Of a stretch of 64,000 bases of DNA, positions 23,365 through 34,139 are shown in pieces (positions within the stretch are counted from its first letter, which is position 1; every line of letters begins with the position of its first letter). The position numbers and the translations under genes are program-made. The stretch spans positions 2,634,619-2,698,618 of the forward strand of contig CP154955.1 of the NCBI GenBank assembly GCA_039621445.1, written 5' to 3'. The notes under the pieces were generated by a model that saw only the letters and a program-made list of their open reading frames with translations, made no database searches and was not told where the DNA came from. This stretch comes from Euglena gracilis. Taxonomy: Eukaryota > Euglenida > Euglenophyceae > Euglenales.

Positions 23365-24120
23365 GCATACGATATTGCTTATCATGCAAGACGAAATGCC
23401 ATGAGTCGGGGGGGGGGGGGTCCGGACAACTCCTCCAGTCCTGGAGGTGGGGAGCAGGTAGTCCAGTTGGGTCCCAAAGGCTTCATTTCCTCAGAAGACA
23501 TGTGGGGTGGTTGGGTGGGTGGGCCCTGACTTATTCAAGCCAAGTTCATTTGCCATGTATCAAATATTTTGCTCGAACTTTCACTCAACATATCATTCAT
23601 TTGATGCGAGAAAGAGGTCAAACCGCAGCGAATTTTGCCCTTTGATCAGGGTAAGCGGTCCGGTTGACTTCATTTTGGGAAATGGACCCGATTCCAGCAA
23701 TTTTGGGCAGTGGGCGGCGGGGGTGGGGGGCTTCTGGAAAGATTAAGTGTTGGGTGCCCTGGTTGCACTTGTATCTGGGGGGGTCCATGGGGGCGGACAA
23801 GATAGGGGCCGACTAATTCAAAAAATGACACCAAAAATTGCTTGTGTGGGGGGGGCACCCCATTCGCATCCAGTGCACCTGCCCGAGGTGAGACCCCTCG
23901 GAAGAGGACATGGTAGCACCATCTCTGACTCAAAAAAAAGAATAGAAAAGGGCCCACACCCCTCTGGGTAAGGCTAGCGAGAATCGAAGTGAAACCGCCC
24001 AAGTGACAGGCGGGTGCAACGGCTCGCGGTGACCCGTCCCGACGGCAAAGAACAGCACGCCGACACGGGCGACACGCTCGCACGGGCGACGCGTGAGCAC
24101 GACACGCGCGAGACACGTGC

Positions 24121-24180
24121 GACCCGTGCCGAGCCGTGTCGAGCCGTGCCGAGCCGTGCCGAGCCGTGCCGAGCCGTGCC
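24121..24180. repeat. GAGCCGTGCC minisatellite
   Basis: Six consecutive 10-bp units (GACCCGTGCC, GAGCCGTGTC, then four GAGCCGTGCC), preceded by a CACACGCGCGAGACACG-rich zone. Confidence 0.9.
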
Positions 24181-24479
24181 TAAAAAAGTAAAAAAAATAC
24201 TTTTCAATTTTCTGAGATTTCATGAAAATATGGAGAAATGCAATAAAACCGTGCAAATTTCACGTTACTGAAATTTCAGGCCTTTTGAAAACTTTTGGCC
24301 ATTGCTAACATGAAGTTGGCATTGAAGCTGCGGTCAGAAAGTTCGCAGTGGAGAATTGGTTCAACATTTGTTGTTTGGTTATTTGGTTGAAGCCTTTGGT
24401 GCTGCTGTTCCCCTTGCTGTCCAGAACAAGATCCTGGTGGAGACAAGATCTTCATCATCTTGCTGACCTGGTCCTGGAC

Positions 24480-25240
24480 CCAGTGGGGGCGGCTGGCCGT
24501 CCGTCCGTCCGAGCCGTCCGGACCTCTTCAGCCGGACCAATGCTGAACGCCCAGCCGTCCGTCCGGACGAAGCATTTTTTTCGCCAGCCGTCCGTTTTCT
24601 GCCCCCCCCCCCTTTCCAAGAGAATGGTACCCAAACAACTCCTTTCTGAGAGAATCCTGTGGCCCAAAACTGGCCACCACATCTAGCCCAAAACTGGATG
24701 AACATCTTGCCCAATCTGGCCCAAAAAAAAAAAACCATGACATCGCAAAAAATGTGAAATGGAAAATTTTGGGCCGTTTGCCAGATTGAGAAACTTCTCC
24801 CAGTTTTGGTTTCCAAGAACATTTGTCGAACAGCATAACAAGAACAATAAAGAACGCAAGAAACAAAAATGGAAGTTTCAGAAGAAAACCAGCATCTAAG
24901 GACAAAATGTCTGTGCAATCTGTCTTCAGACTTGAAACTTGTGATCCAAGTAGCAAGTACCAAGCAGAAAATAAGTAGACCCACCAAGGGCCTGTCACCG
25001 TGTTGCAGGCAGGCCTCTGCTCGCTCGAATGTGTATTTGTTCAGAGCAAAGGTCTGCATGTGGTGATGTGCCCTCTTTCCACAAAGCAATAAGTTCCTGT
25101 AAATTCACTTCATTTCAGCACCCTGTACTATCATCATAACCATCCCACACCTCTTCCACCCGAAACGGCATTGCGACACTGAAGGAGAACGATTGGGAAT
25201 GCAAGCATTTTTTTACGTGTGGTGATTCATAATTTCTTCA
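24480..25240 (-). repeat. Long dispersed repeat, copy 1
   Basis: Reverse complement of the segment beginning at 32940. Shared landmarks in order: AATGCTTGCATTCC, TTTCGGGTGGAAG, a peptide-like segment AEACLQHGDRPLVGLL, SFKSEDR, and GGCCAGTTTTGGGC words. The peptide segment is conserved in both copies, so the repeat may derive from a coding exon. No family was recognised. Confidence 0.6.
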
Positions 25241-25426
25241 GAGGAAGCGTAGGCTGGGGATCTTTGATGTGCCCTATGAATCAAATTAACTAGAACAGAA
25301 GAAATTTGCATACTACACCATTCAAAATGTGGTATTTTTTCGAGATTTGGTGTTCAAAACTTTCTTCGTCCATCTTCATTTTATGGACTGGTCCTTTTCC
25401 TCTTTTGATATTTCAAAGTGTATCGT

Positions 25427-25497
25427 GCACACAGTATAATTGGTGTGGCATGCAGTTCGCAACCGTGAGCTCGCGGGTTCAAACCCCGATGTGTGCA
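25427..25497 (+). ncRNA. tRNA-like sequence
   Basis: The end segment TGTGTGC (25490-25496) pairs with GCACACA (25427-25433). The alternative start GTGCACA (25425) also pairs, with wobbles. A T-arm reads GCGGG-TTCAAAC-CCCGA with B box GGGTTCAAACCCC, and GTATAATTGGTGTGG resembles an A box/D-arm. TTTT follows at about 25500, as at Pol III terminators. The anticodon arm does not fold well, so this is more likely a tRNA-derived SINE piece or pseudogene than a working tRNA. Confidence 0.4.
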
Positions 25498-25594
25498 AGT
25501 TTTCATCATTGTAAAATGTCTTTTTTGCACCGAGCACCCAGAATTAGGATTTGCCCAGTTCGCGACAAGAACAAAAAGCCACATGCGCTTCCAA

Positions 25595-25760
25595 AGACCC
25601 AGCCGGCTAGCGGGCCAGCCGGCTAGCCGGCTAGCCGGCTAGCTGGACCAATTGCATTTTCTTCAGCCGTCTGGACCAAGCCCACAACTTCAGCCGTCCG
25701 TCCGGACCTTCGCTTTTTTCACCAGCCGTCCGTCCGTCCGTCCGTCCGCCTCCAGTGGTT
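25595..25760. repeat. GGCTAGCC and CCGTCCGTCCG short repeats
   Basis: Tandem GCCGGCTA words at 25600-25642, then AGCCGTCCGTCCGGAC-like words to 25750. The CCGTCCGT vocabulary also occurs at 24495-24600. Confidence 0.7.
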
Positions 25761-25823
25761 AGTGTTCTATTCTAATTTCTTCATTAGAGCCAATAGTTGA
25801 GTTTTTGAAAGTGATCCACATAA

Positions 25824-26070
25824 ATGTCTTCCATTGAAGGTTTGGAAAGAAGGTTGCAAGAGTTGGAAATCAAATCAGCCAGCAGCAGTCAGTCTGTGTT
25901 TACCCCTGTGAACTCATTACCCAGGTTGAAACATTTCTGAAGCAAATTGTGGAACCAAACACCAGCAACCCCAGCCAAAGTTCAACCCAAAGTTCAAGAT
26001 TACCCCCTGTCAAATTGCCTGAGTTTGATGGAGGAAACTGGCTAGAGTTTTTTGGTCGATGGTTGAGGCT
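25824..26070 (+). pseudogene. Retrotransposon gag-like fragment
   Basis: Starts ATG with a coiled-coil-like SIEGLERRLQELEIKS segment. After one frame shift it continues QVETFLKQIVEPNTS and then LPPVKLPEFDGGNWLEFF. The LPxxxLPxFDG-x(n)-W-x-x-F pattern is typical of gag polyproteins of LTR retrotransposons. It stops abruptly at a C11GGGG repeat at 26078. No protease, RT or LTR was found alongside. Assignment rests on this one motif. Confidence 0.4.
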
Positions 26071-26519
26071 ACCTGGTGCCCCCCCCCCCCGGGGTAATGA
26101 CTGGCTGATTTCCTGAAGAAGAAAAAAAAACGACTGGCTGAACAGTTTCGAACAGTGGAGTGACCATCCCGGGGGGGGGGGGGTCGGTAAAAAATTGCAT
26201 GGGGCCGGATTTGCCACCTTTTCCAAATTCTGGGACACTTTCACCAACTTTTTCTGATTGGTCAGGGGGTCTTTCAATCAGGGGTCTGAGATTTTCTTTC
26301 TTCAGGGGAGGGTCGGCCACTTTGGAATCCAAAGGAAATTTGACTAAGGACATGAAAAAAGGCCAAAAAAGTTTCTTCCGATCTTCCGATCTTCCATCAA
26401 AATTTGGCCAGTAAGAATGCCTTTCAGGCATGCTGAACAGCGAAAGAAGTAGGAGGAACCTCCAGCACTGGCAGTTCGGCTCACAATGCACAGGACAAGA
26501 CCCGTCTGGATCTTTTTAA

Positions 26520-26670
26520 GCCCGTGCACCCCCCCTCCGGATTTGGACAAAGCCCGTGGACCCCCTACGCAGGCTTTGGCGGAGAGGGGGTACACGGGCT
26601 TTGTCCTGAGCCCTGTGTAGGGGAACACGGGCTTTGTCCTGAGCCCTGTGTACCCCCCCCTCAAAATGAA
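26520..26670. repeat. CACGGGCTTTGTCC repeat, copy 1
   Basis: Repeated CACGGGCTTTGTCCTGAGCC and GTACACGGGC words with C/G runs. The same module lies at 27826-27945. Probably a small inverted-repeat element that has rearranged. Confidence 0.55.
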
Positions 26671-26730
26671 AACTGCAATGCACAGCAAAAAGGCAGAATG
26701 AATGTTGTCAGTTGCCGTAAAAAACCCAAG

Positions 26731-26963
26731 GGGGGGTCGGCACACCCCTCCCCCCTCCCCCCTCACCGACCCCCTCGCCACGCCATTTTACCCCCCCCTC
26801 CCCCCCCTTTTCAGATCCCCTCGCCACGCCATGTCAGCCGCGCCAAAGAAATTTTTCTTGGAAAACCCACGCGCACCCCCCCCATCCGGGACCCCCTCGC
26901 CACGCCAAAAACCCCCCTCCCCCCCCCCTAGCCGGACGGCTCGCCACGGCGTGCCGACCCCCC
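26731..26963 (+). mobile_element. GGGGGGTCGGCAC MITE, copy 1
   Basis: 233 bp with TIRs GGGGGGTCGGCAC and GTGCCGACCCCCC, flanked by AAG direct repeats (26728-26730, 26964-26966). The interior carries repeated CCCCTCGCCACGCCA words and an AAAGAAATTTTTCTTGG-like palindrome. No coding capacity. Two further copies at 34698-34928 and 51065-51302 have the same structure. The 3-bp duplications are not the TWA of typical Harbinger elements, and the superfamily is unassigned. Confidence 0.85.
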
Positions 26964-27211
26964 AAGGTCAGGCATAGCGTACAGCCGCGGAATGTTTCTG
27001 GGGGGGAAAGCAGCAACTAAGTGAGCCAGTGGTGTCACCGCTATGCTCGCTTGCCCACACGAGCTGGCAGAAGGGCATTTCGCCGCCCTGCCAGCGCGGA
27101 CAACACCGGCCATTTCGGCTGGCCCAGGATTTGTAACCTCCGCCTATGAAAAATGGCCCCTGGGGATTTTTCGGGTCAGGCGTGATTTTTAGTTGACGTG
27201 TATGCGGCAGG

Positions 27212-27655
27212 GTGAAAATTTCCCACGCGCAGCAGTTTGAGCGACTCTTGGCGTTGGCCGAGGCTGTACAACAACACCATGATGTTGTACCTTTGAACCT
27301 CGAACCAGGAATCCCAGCGCATTTTGGCATGTATTTCCAGCAGAACAAAATTGGGAAATTGCATGTTTGTCTTTGGAACAATCTGTCACTCTGGCCTGCC
27401 ATGCTTTTGGAGCACCGCCAGCACATTCACGTTAGTGGTCAGAGTTGTGGGTGCCATTCATACATGGCCTTAACTGCCACAATTTTGGGTTCTGTGTTGA
27501 CCAGGCATTCCGCACAGAGGGTCCACTTTGCAAAAGCAACCATGTACTCATCCAAATTCTCCGTTTTTCCAGCCCCCATTCTCGCAAACTTTCTGGAAAT
27601 TTTTCAGGGCTGCATGTGCCTTTTTCATTTTTTTTTTACACTTCCCTCAGGATGA
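27212..27655 (+). CDS. Unrecognised 147-codon ORF
   Basis: The first 75 residues (start KISHAQQFERLLALAEAVQQ) have balanced composition. There is no known motif, and no neighbour supports a function. It could be a retroelement remnant, since the gag-like fragment lies 1.1 kb upstream on the same strand. Confidence 0.2.
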   Translation: MKISHAQQFERLLALAEAVQQHHDVVPLNLEPGIPAHFGMYFQQNKIGKLHVCLWNNLSLWPAMLLEHRQHIHVSGQSCGCHSYMALTATILGSVLTRHSAQRVHFAKATMYSSKFSVFPAPILANFLEIFQGCMCLFHFFFTLPSG

Positions 27656-27825
27656 GGAACGGCTGTCTCAAAAGTGTCCCTAAAAAGTGCTGTGTCAGTT
27701 GACTATGCAAGGATTCCAAACCTCCAGATCCCTCAGGAAATCATCAAGTGTGGGCAGGAGCGGGAGAGCCGACTCGGTGGCGAAAGGGGAAAAAAAACAG
27801 GTCAACGGGTGTCTACATGGCCGCT

Positions 27826-27945
27826 GTAGGGGGTCCACGGGCTTTGTCCAAATCCGGAGGGGGGGGTACACGGGCTTATAAAATTGGTGGGGGGGTACAC
27901 GGGCTTTGTCCTGAGCCCTGCGTAGGGGTACACGGGGGGGACCCC
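27826..27945. repeat. CACGGGCTTTGTCC repeat, copy 2
   Basis: GTCCACGGGCTTTGTCCAAA, GTACACGGGCTTATAAAATT and GTACACGGGCTTTGTCCTGA follow one another with G runs between, matching 26520-26670. Confidence 0.55.
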
Positions 27946-28132
27946 TCCCCCCCGGGGGGTCTTAAAAGAAGCCTGGTCTGGATATGAACAAGTTGAGGGG
28001 TTGGCTTCCTGTCCCAGGCAAGATTTTCCTCCACCTTTGGCTGTGTCCGCTCTGGTGAGTTGCTTCCAGGAGTCTCCACCCACAGTGTTACAAAATAATT
28101 TTAATATATAAAAATGAAAAATTGGAAATTGT

Positions 28133-28837
28133 TGTGCCAGAGCGCAATGGGCTTGAAGTATGGAAATTTAAGAGTTACGTTGCGCCAAAGCCCAACAGAA
28201 ATACAATTTTTGAAATTGTGAAAGCAGCTTGGAGGTTGCGCCGAAGCGCAATGTTCACCCAGTTTCAAGACAACGTGACCGAGAGCAGGCTTTGGTCCCC
28301 CTGTCCTGCCTTTTTCCCTCTATCCCCTCTGGTGTTCACACTGTACAAGAGCTGTTCTCTCCCTCCGTTGTGGGATAAGTTTCAAGCAGTTATATTGCGC
28401 TTCGGCACAACAGCCACACTGCTTTACAATAAAAAAAATTGCATTTCTATTGTGCTTTGACGCAATCAAGTCTGAAATTTCCATCCTTCATCAGCCTCCA
28501 CATTGCGCAGACGCGCAATGAAGACACATGTTGACACATACGCTGTTATCATTGTGCAAGTGCGGCAATGGTCACCCCATGGTTACCCACGTAGTGCAAT
28601 TTGTTTTCTTTTTTGTAATGAAAAAAGTTTTTGTGTCATGGCGCAACTGCACAATGGAGTCCCCTCGCTTCATTACCCAGCGCTTTGGGTTCATGCACAC
28701 TGGGCCAGGAGCGCTGTGCCCATAGACCAAAGTTCCAAGCCGTTGCTTTCGTGCCCAGGCCAATGAGGACTGTCCTGAACCTCAGGCCTCAGTGTTTGAA
28801 AACTGGATTTTTTTTTCACTTTGCGCATCGGCGCAAT
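28133..28837. repeat. Array of TTGCGC-N4-GCGCAA stem-loops
   Basis: Nine short inverted repeats with related arms, spaced about 40-170 bp, at about 28133, 28180, 28235, 28395, 28450, 28501, 28550, 28638 and 28821. Two are perfect: CATTGCGCAGACGCGCAATG (28501-28520) and TTGCGCATCGGCGCAA (28821-28836). The others have one or two arm mismatches. Intervening sequences are unrelated to each other, so this is a set of dispersed hairpins rather than a tandem repeat. No protein-coding feature is supported here. Confidence 0.75.
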
Positions 28838-28959
28838 TTTGCAGTCACTTTCAAAGCTAAGTGCGAAGTGGGTCGCCTGAGAGGCTGGCCAAGGCAAATT
28901 GGGGTCGAAAAATAAGTTTTTTTTTGCATTACCCCCCCCCCTTTATTGTCCCACCCAGG

Positions 28960-29035
28960 GCTGGATAGAGGTAGAGGGATAGAGGTAGAGGTAGAGGTAG
29001 AGATCACCTCTACCTCTACTATCCCTCTATGTCAC
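28960..29035. repeat. AGAGGTAGAGGT inverted repeat
   Basis: GATAGAGGTAGAGGT units are followed at once by ACCTCTACCTCTAC...CCCTCTAT, giving a hairpin of about 25 bp per arm made of GAGGTA hexamers. Confidence 0.8.
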
Positions 29036-29084
29036 CTCAATGTCAAACTTCTAAGGAAAGTGGCATATCAAAGAAAATTTACCT

Positions 29085-29253
29085 GGGCTGGGCTGGGCCG
29101 ACCCAGCCCAGCCCAGCCCAGCCCCCTCCAGCCCCGGACCCCCCCCCTCCCCCTCACCCCCCTTGGGGGGGGTCCAGCCAGCAGCTCAAATCCAGCCAGC
29201 AGCCAGCCGGAGGCTGGACCCCCGGGGGGGGGGGGTCCTTAAGAAATTCCCTG
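29085..29253. mobile_element. hAT-type MITE, fragment C
   Basis: Retains the right half of the family: the CCCAGCCCAGCCCAG tract, TCCAGCCAGCAGCTCAAATC and the terminal CTTAAGAAATTCCCTG at 29253. The left TIR is missing, so it is truncated. Confidence 0.75.
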
Positions 29254-29309
29254 AACGGCACTTTCGGTCGATTTGAGTCCCTAAAAATGGCCAACTTTGA
29301 CCGCGCACC

Positions 29310-29450
29310 TGTGGAAGGGGGAGGAGGCATTCCACTTTCATCAGTTCCATCCACCATTTCACATTCTTCGTTGGTGCAGTCTATTTTAAGATTAACATCC
29401 TGTAGCACAATGAACGTGACTCTTCCTCCCATTCCACCAGTGACATGTCC
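29310..29450 (-). CDS. Possible small exon, unrecognised
   Basis: Minus-strand frame reading DVNLKIDCTNEECEMVDG after an AG acceptor-like CTACAG. Its composition is unlike the neighbouring repeats. No motif and no clear donor; it may be chance. Confidence 0.2.
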
Positions 29451-29489
29451 CCCCAGAAAAATGCGGATGCCCAAAAATTGCGCCCACAA

Positions 29490-32160
29490 TGGATCAAAGC
29501 TTTTGTCCAGAACGCTTCAAAAATTTTGTCAAAATATTTCTGGAATTGGTCAAAATCTTCCTAAAATTTTGTCAAAAAAATACAAAGCTCTTGTCAAAAA
29601 AATTCAAGAATCGAGGAAAATTCATCTCAAAGGTTTTGTCATTCTTGACTCAAGAATACGGGCGTTAGCTGTAAATTGGTTGGCAGTTTTTTGCACATTT
29701 TTGGGGGGGTTTTGATGGTTTCGGCACCTGGTTTGACCCCTGGGGTTTTCCAGCTGTTTTCTGGGTGATTCAAGTAAACAAAATCCTTGTCTCAGATTGA
29801 TCTCTTTTCCAACCTCAAATCAATGTTTTATGCGATGGAGGCTTTGCACATTGTTGAGCAGTTGGCCTGTACAGAAAGTCCCGTTTGGGATCTCACAGGT
29901 GTGTTGCACAGAGCTGCCATTGTGTGTGTGTGTGTGTTAAAAAGGAATAAAAGAACAAAAAAACCATTTTTTTTGAAAATGTCATAAAACGGTTTTTTTG
30001 AAGATGAATTATAACCCAATTGCCCAAATTACAACCACCCCTGGTCGGGGGTTGCAGGTCAGGGGGTGCATATGACCCCCCCCCGGTCAGGGATTGTGCG
30101 TGACCTGGGAAAATGTGTTTTTTTTGGCATCTGGTCATATTACCACCCCCGGTTGCCCCCTCAGTCCAGGGGGGGGCACCCCCCCCCTCAAAGGGTCGTT
30201 ATTGGCCAAAGGGCTGGCCTTCGGCTCGCCGAGGGGTGGAGGCCTTATAGGGGGGGGGGGGTGCATGATGGTTGACCACCAACCAGTCAGCCGACTTGGT
30301 CGACCGACTGCTCACTCTAAAACACCAAAATGGGGTGTTATCGACTTTTCAAGTCCCTCCTCATACTCATTTTCCTTGTTTTGGCCCAAGATTGCATAAA
30401 ACACATTTCTACGGACCACAAATTTTGCCATTTTTTTGTTTTCTTTTGGACTGAGGTCCCAAAAATAACAAAATTGCTTGTGTTTCCAAATCCGTTTTTG
30501 GGGCAAATCCCTTTTCCCTGAATCCAGCTGTTTGACAAAATAATATTTGGCCTGTTTTGCCAAGTTTTTGCAATTTGCTTGTCAGAGGAAATTCTGCCTG
30601 TGCGAAATTTTTTAAGGCATTTTCAGGCAGGTTCTGAAGGTGCCTTAAAAATGCCTGACAAGGGGACTTAGGGTCCAGCCAGCTGAACCGCCACGCTTGT
30701 ATTGTTGGGAAAACAGAACATTTCCCAATAGTAATCAAATTGAGCATCAGAAGAAACAGGGTGTGTGTGTACCGTGCTTTTTTGAACTCCACGGGGGAAA
30801 AAGGTGCTTTCTGGCATCGCTCGAACGTTATGTATCCGGTCAGGACTTCAAAGAATTTTGTTTTTCGAACGAAAAGAATTTTTTTTATTTGGACTACTTG
30901 AAAAATCAACAACGTTGGTCCAACGCCGAGCCAGCCCTTGGACTGCCCTGGAATATGTCGTCTTAAAAAAGCCTTAAGAAATGCATTAAAGTGAAAAATG
31001 CCCTAAATTTTTGAAAAAGAAAACCCTGGCTGGACCCCCTGAGAGGAATCCAGCCTGATCTTTTTTCCAACCGGCTTGCAGGCCCTAGGTTCTTAAGAAA
31101 GCCCCTGCTCCCATTCCAAATGCCACCCAAAGCAAGCGGAAACCCCCCTCTGGTTTAATTGCCTCGGTAGCTGTGTCCCCAAACCAGGGCGTCAAGGGAA
31201 AAGCTTGCCTCACAAGAGTTTCAAGACAATGGAAAAAAGGCCCTGCTTCGCAAAGGATCTGTCAGTCTTGTCAGGCAGTGCAGTGGGATGATTTGTGGGC
31301 ACGCAACCATAATTCTGTTGTTTTTTCTTGCCCACGAAAGTTTTCCTGCACAACATATAACCTTCCACGGCAGCGTTGTATTCACTGGTTTTCGGAACAG
31401 ATTGGACTGTCTTGCTGCAGAGATGTCATTTTTTTTTGGTGCCCTTTTCTGCCCGAATTGCATTTTTTGTCCAAATAAATTGCCAAACCCAGGTTAGAGA
31501 ATGATGAAATTAGTCTCCAACAAAAATAGAGTGTTCACTCAGTACACTAGGGAGACCTGAATAGACTGTGGTCATTCTGGACCCCCCATCAACGAAGTTC
31601 ACTGTTTGGAAGTTTTGGACCCCCCCCCCTCAGCTCTCTCAACCCTAATGGTAATATCCACCAATGAAGTTCACCACCGGGGACCATTTTTGACAAATAA
31701 ATAACAGATAAAACACTTTTTCCGGTTCACGGCCAAGATTCTGCCAACTGGAAACCTCAAAAAATGAAACAGAAAATCGAAATTCAATCGGGTTAGGTTT
31801 CTTCAAGAAAAAATTGGAGGGAAAATTCCCCCCAAAGGCACCAAAACAACACTTCTGGTCGTTTTTGGCCCCTTTTTTAATTTTTTCCCTCTTTGCGTTG
31901 AAGAAAAGTTCGGTGAAGCCCGAGTGCGCTAGTCTGTCTGGTGCAACACCCAGATTTTTTTCACACCACCCCCAGAACGACCAGACCTTTCTGATTGCAG
32001 ACACCTTTTTGCAGCCACCTTTTTGCAGCCAGACTGGCTGGGAGCTGCCTACTGGAAACAACTTTGATCAATTCGCTAATTAATTTGGGTCAACAGATAA
32101 GTTCACTGGGCCCTTGCTTCACCAATGACCCCAGCAATCAAAAAAAAATCCAAATATGGC
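29490..32160. other. Repeat remnants, no supported gene
   Basis: 29500-29620 carries AAATTTTGTCAAAA words resembling the TIR-element subterminal arrays. 30032-30155 is copy 2 of the GGGGTTGCAGGTCAGGGGGT repeat. 31575-31680 has GAAGTTCACC fragments. A 101-codon frame at 31173-31478 (CxxC motif QSCQ) is unassigned. Confidence 0.45.
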
Positions 32161-32173
32161 ATATGGAGCACCA

Positions 32174-32295
32174 CACTTAAGTGTGGGGTGATGTGGGGGT
32201 GTGTGGGGGGTGTGGGGGTGTGGTGTGGGTGGTGGGGAGTGATGGGGGATTGGGGGGGGGGGGTGAGGGGGAAGTTGGCGGGTGGTGGGGTGGTG
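32174..32295. repeat. G/T-rich GTGGGGGTGT tract
   Basis: About 120 bp of GTGTGGGGGT / GGTGGGGTG words, the complementary type to the CACACCCCC tracts of the 44-49 kb satellite complex. Confidence 0.8.
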
Positions 32296-32519
32296 ATCTT
32301 GTTGAACCAACATGCCGACATTTGTCCTGTCGACCAACAAAAACAAAGATAATTCAAAGAAAAAATGGTCAAGAGTGCTTGGTTGTGACAAATTTTCTTC
32401 GCCCGACAAAAAAACTGCATGGCATTGATGTGTGTCGACATATGACAGGGGGTGAGTTGGACACCCACAGTGCCCCACAGCACCCCCATATACCCCCCAC
32501 CCCCATACTCCCCCCACAG

Positions 32520-32709
32520 CCGACAAAGGTCCCATCCTTGGCTTGGTGCGCTTTTGCCATCCTTCCATGTCCACCGCCGCCACTTGAGTGGCTCCTTGTA
32601 TGCTCCTGGTTCTCGACGGCGTCTCTTGTGGCGTGGCCGTTGGAGGTAACTCATCATGCCCTCTAGTTGTAGCGGCGGCAGAGAGCTGTTCAGCCACAAA
32701 GGCCATCAA
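32520..32709 (-). pseudogene. Possible coding remnant, unrecognised
   Basis: Minus-strand frame containing AEQLSAAATTRGHDELPP and DMEGWQKRTKPRMGPLS. It resembles a disordered gag-type region in composition only. Low confidence. Confidence 0.15.
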
Positions 32710-32939
32710 GGTTGCGGATATACGTTGCCAAAAATGTGTGCGGCCAGGTGCTGGAGCTGGGGTATCTGGCTAGCCGCGGCTAGCCGCGGCTGGCTGGCTG
32801 GCAAAAAAAAGGAGGAGGTCTGGCCAGCCACGGCCAGCCACGGCTGGCTGGGGGGATTTAGAGGAGGAGGAGGTCTGGCTGGATTCAGTTCTGAGGATGT
32901 GAAAGAGGAGGAGGTCTGGCTGGCCGCGATGGGATTTTT

Positions 32940-33760
32940 AAAAATTATGATTCACCCATACGCAAAAATTGCTTGCATTCCTAATCCTTCTCCTTCACCA
33001 TCACAATGTCATTTCGGGTGGAAGCGGTGTGGAATAGTTATGATGAAAGTACAAGGTGCAGAAACGGAGTGGAAATACAGGAACCTATTGGAACGAATTG
33101 CGTTGTGGAAAGGGCGTGAGTATCACCACAGGCAGTCTCAGGCCTTTGCTCTGAACAAATCCACACTCCATCGAGCAGAGGCCTGCCTGCAACATGGTGA
33201 CAGGCCCTTGGTGGGGCTACTTTTTAAGTTGCTGGCCCCTGGTGGGATCACAAGTTTCAAGTCTGAAGACAGATTTCACAGGCATCTTATCCTTATATGC
33301 TGACTGATTTTTGTTTCTTGCCTTCTTTATTTGCTGTTCAACAAATGTTCTTGCTCAAGGAAACCAAAAATTGGGGGATAAGCTTTCCAATCTGGCAAAC
33401 AGCCCAAATTTTGCAAAAAAAGATTGTGAAATGCAAAATTTTGGCCCAAAAATTTTGCATTTCACTTTTTTTTTTGCAATGTCATGGTATTGTGGTTCAT
33501 TTTGATTTGCTTTTCATTGGTTTGATTCATTTGTGGCCACTTTAGGGCAGATGTGGTGGCCAGTTTCGGGCCAAGTGTGGGTGGCCAGTTTTGGGCCAAA
33601 GGTCGTGGCCAGTTTTGGGCCACAGGCCTTGACCAGTTTTGGGCCACAGGTCATGGCCAGCTTTGGGCCAGATGTGGTGACCAGTTTTGGGCCACAGGTG
33701 GTGGCAAATTTTGGGCCACGGGCTTCTCTCGGGAAGGAGTTGTTTGGGTGCAATTCTGTT
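32940..33760 (+). repeat. Long dispersed repeat, copy 2
   Basis: Inverted relative to 24480-25240. The reading AFALNKSTLHRAEACLQHGD parallels TFALNKYTFERAEACLQHGD in copy 1, with conservative substitutions. It ends in the TTTTGGGCCA minisatellite and the GGAAGGAGTTGTTTGGGT block also present in copy 1. Confidence 0.6.
33535..33722. repeat. TGGCCAGTTTTGGGCCACAGG minisatellite
   Basis: About eight units of roughly 24 bp built on GTGGCCAGTTTTGGGCCACA. Each unit contains a short GGCCA/TGGCC inverted repeat. The array of GPKLA-type peptide units in either frame is derived from the DNA repeat. Confidence 0.9.
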
Positions 33761-33984
33761 GGAAAGGAGGGTGCACAAAAGCGTTTTGTTTGCGTTTCTT
33801 TTTTGGCAAAGTTTGTGTTGTGTTGGGGGGATTTTCCGTGCTGCTCGGTTGTCTTTTTTTGTTCTCTGCCCCCCGCTCCGTCTTCCGGCGGAGTCAAGTG
33901 GTGCTGCCGTGGGATGCATTTCCAAAAATATTTATCCACCCGAAAAATAGTCTCGTCTGACTGCGCTATCCCGGGTGAGAAAAA

Positions 33985-34105
33985 CTTTCAGTTCCACTCA
34001 CCACGGTTCCTTCTGCTCGCCTTTGACACATTCGCCGGCATGGATGCTGTGATCACACCTGGCGAGCGCGGCGTGATTAAAACGGGCGAGGTGGCGCCGT
34101 GGTGA
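33985..34105 (+). pseudogene. dUTPase-like fragment
   Basis: The frame ending at TGA 34103-34105 reads FDTFAGMDAVITPGERGVIK then TGEVAP. This resembles the dUTPase N-terminal pattern (GxDLxAxxDxxIxPGERxxVxTGxAV). The VPLTTVPSA just before, in another frame, fits the segment that normally precedes it, so a frameshift is likely. The central catalytic motifs are absent. dUTPase domains occur in hosts and in some retroelements; the fragment is too short to decide. Confidence 0.35.
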
Positions 34106-34139
34106 CTTTGCCCTACTGTCAATTTTTGCACTCCCGGGC

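Noticed and set aside
26344-26977. Pro/Arg-rich frames near 26.5-27.0 kb and the similar ones at 34.7-35.0 and 51.0-51.5 kb
   Set aside because: They translate the GGGGGGTCGGCAC MITE and its internal repeats, not genes.
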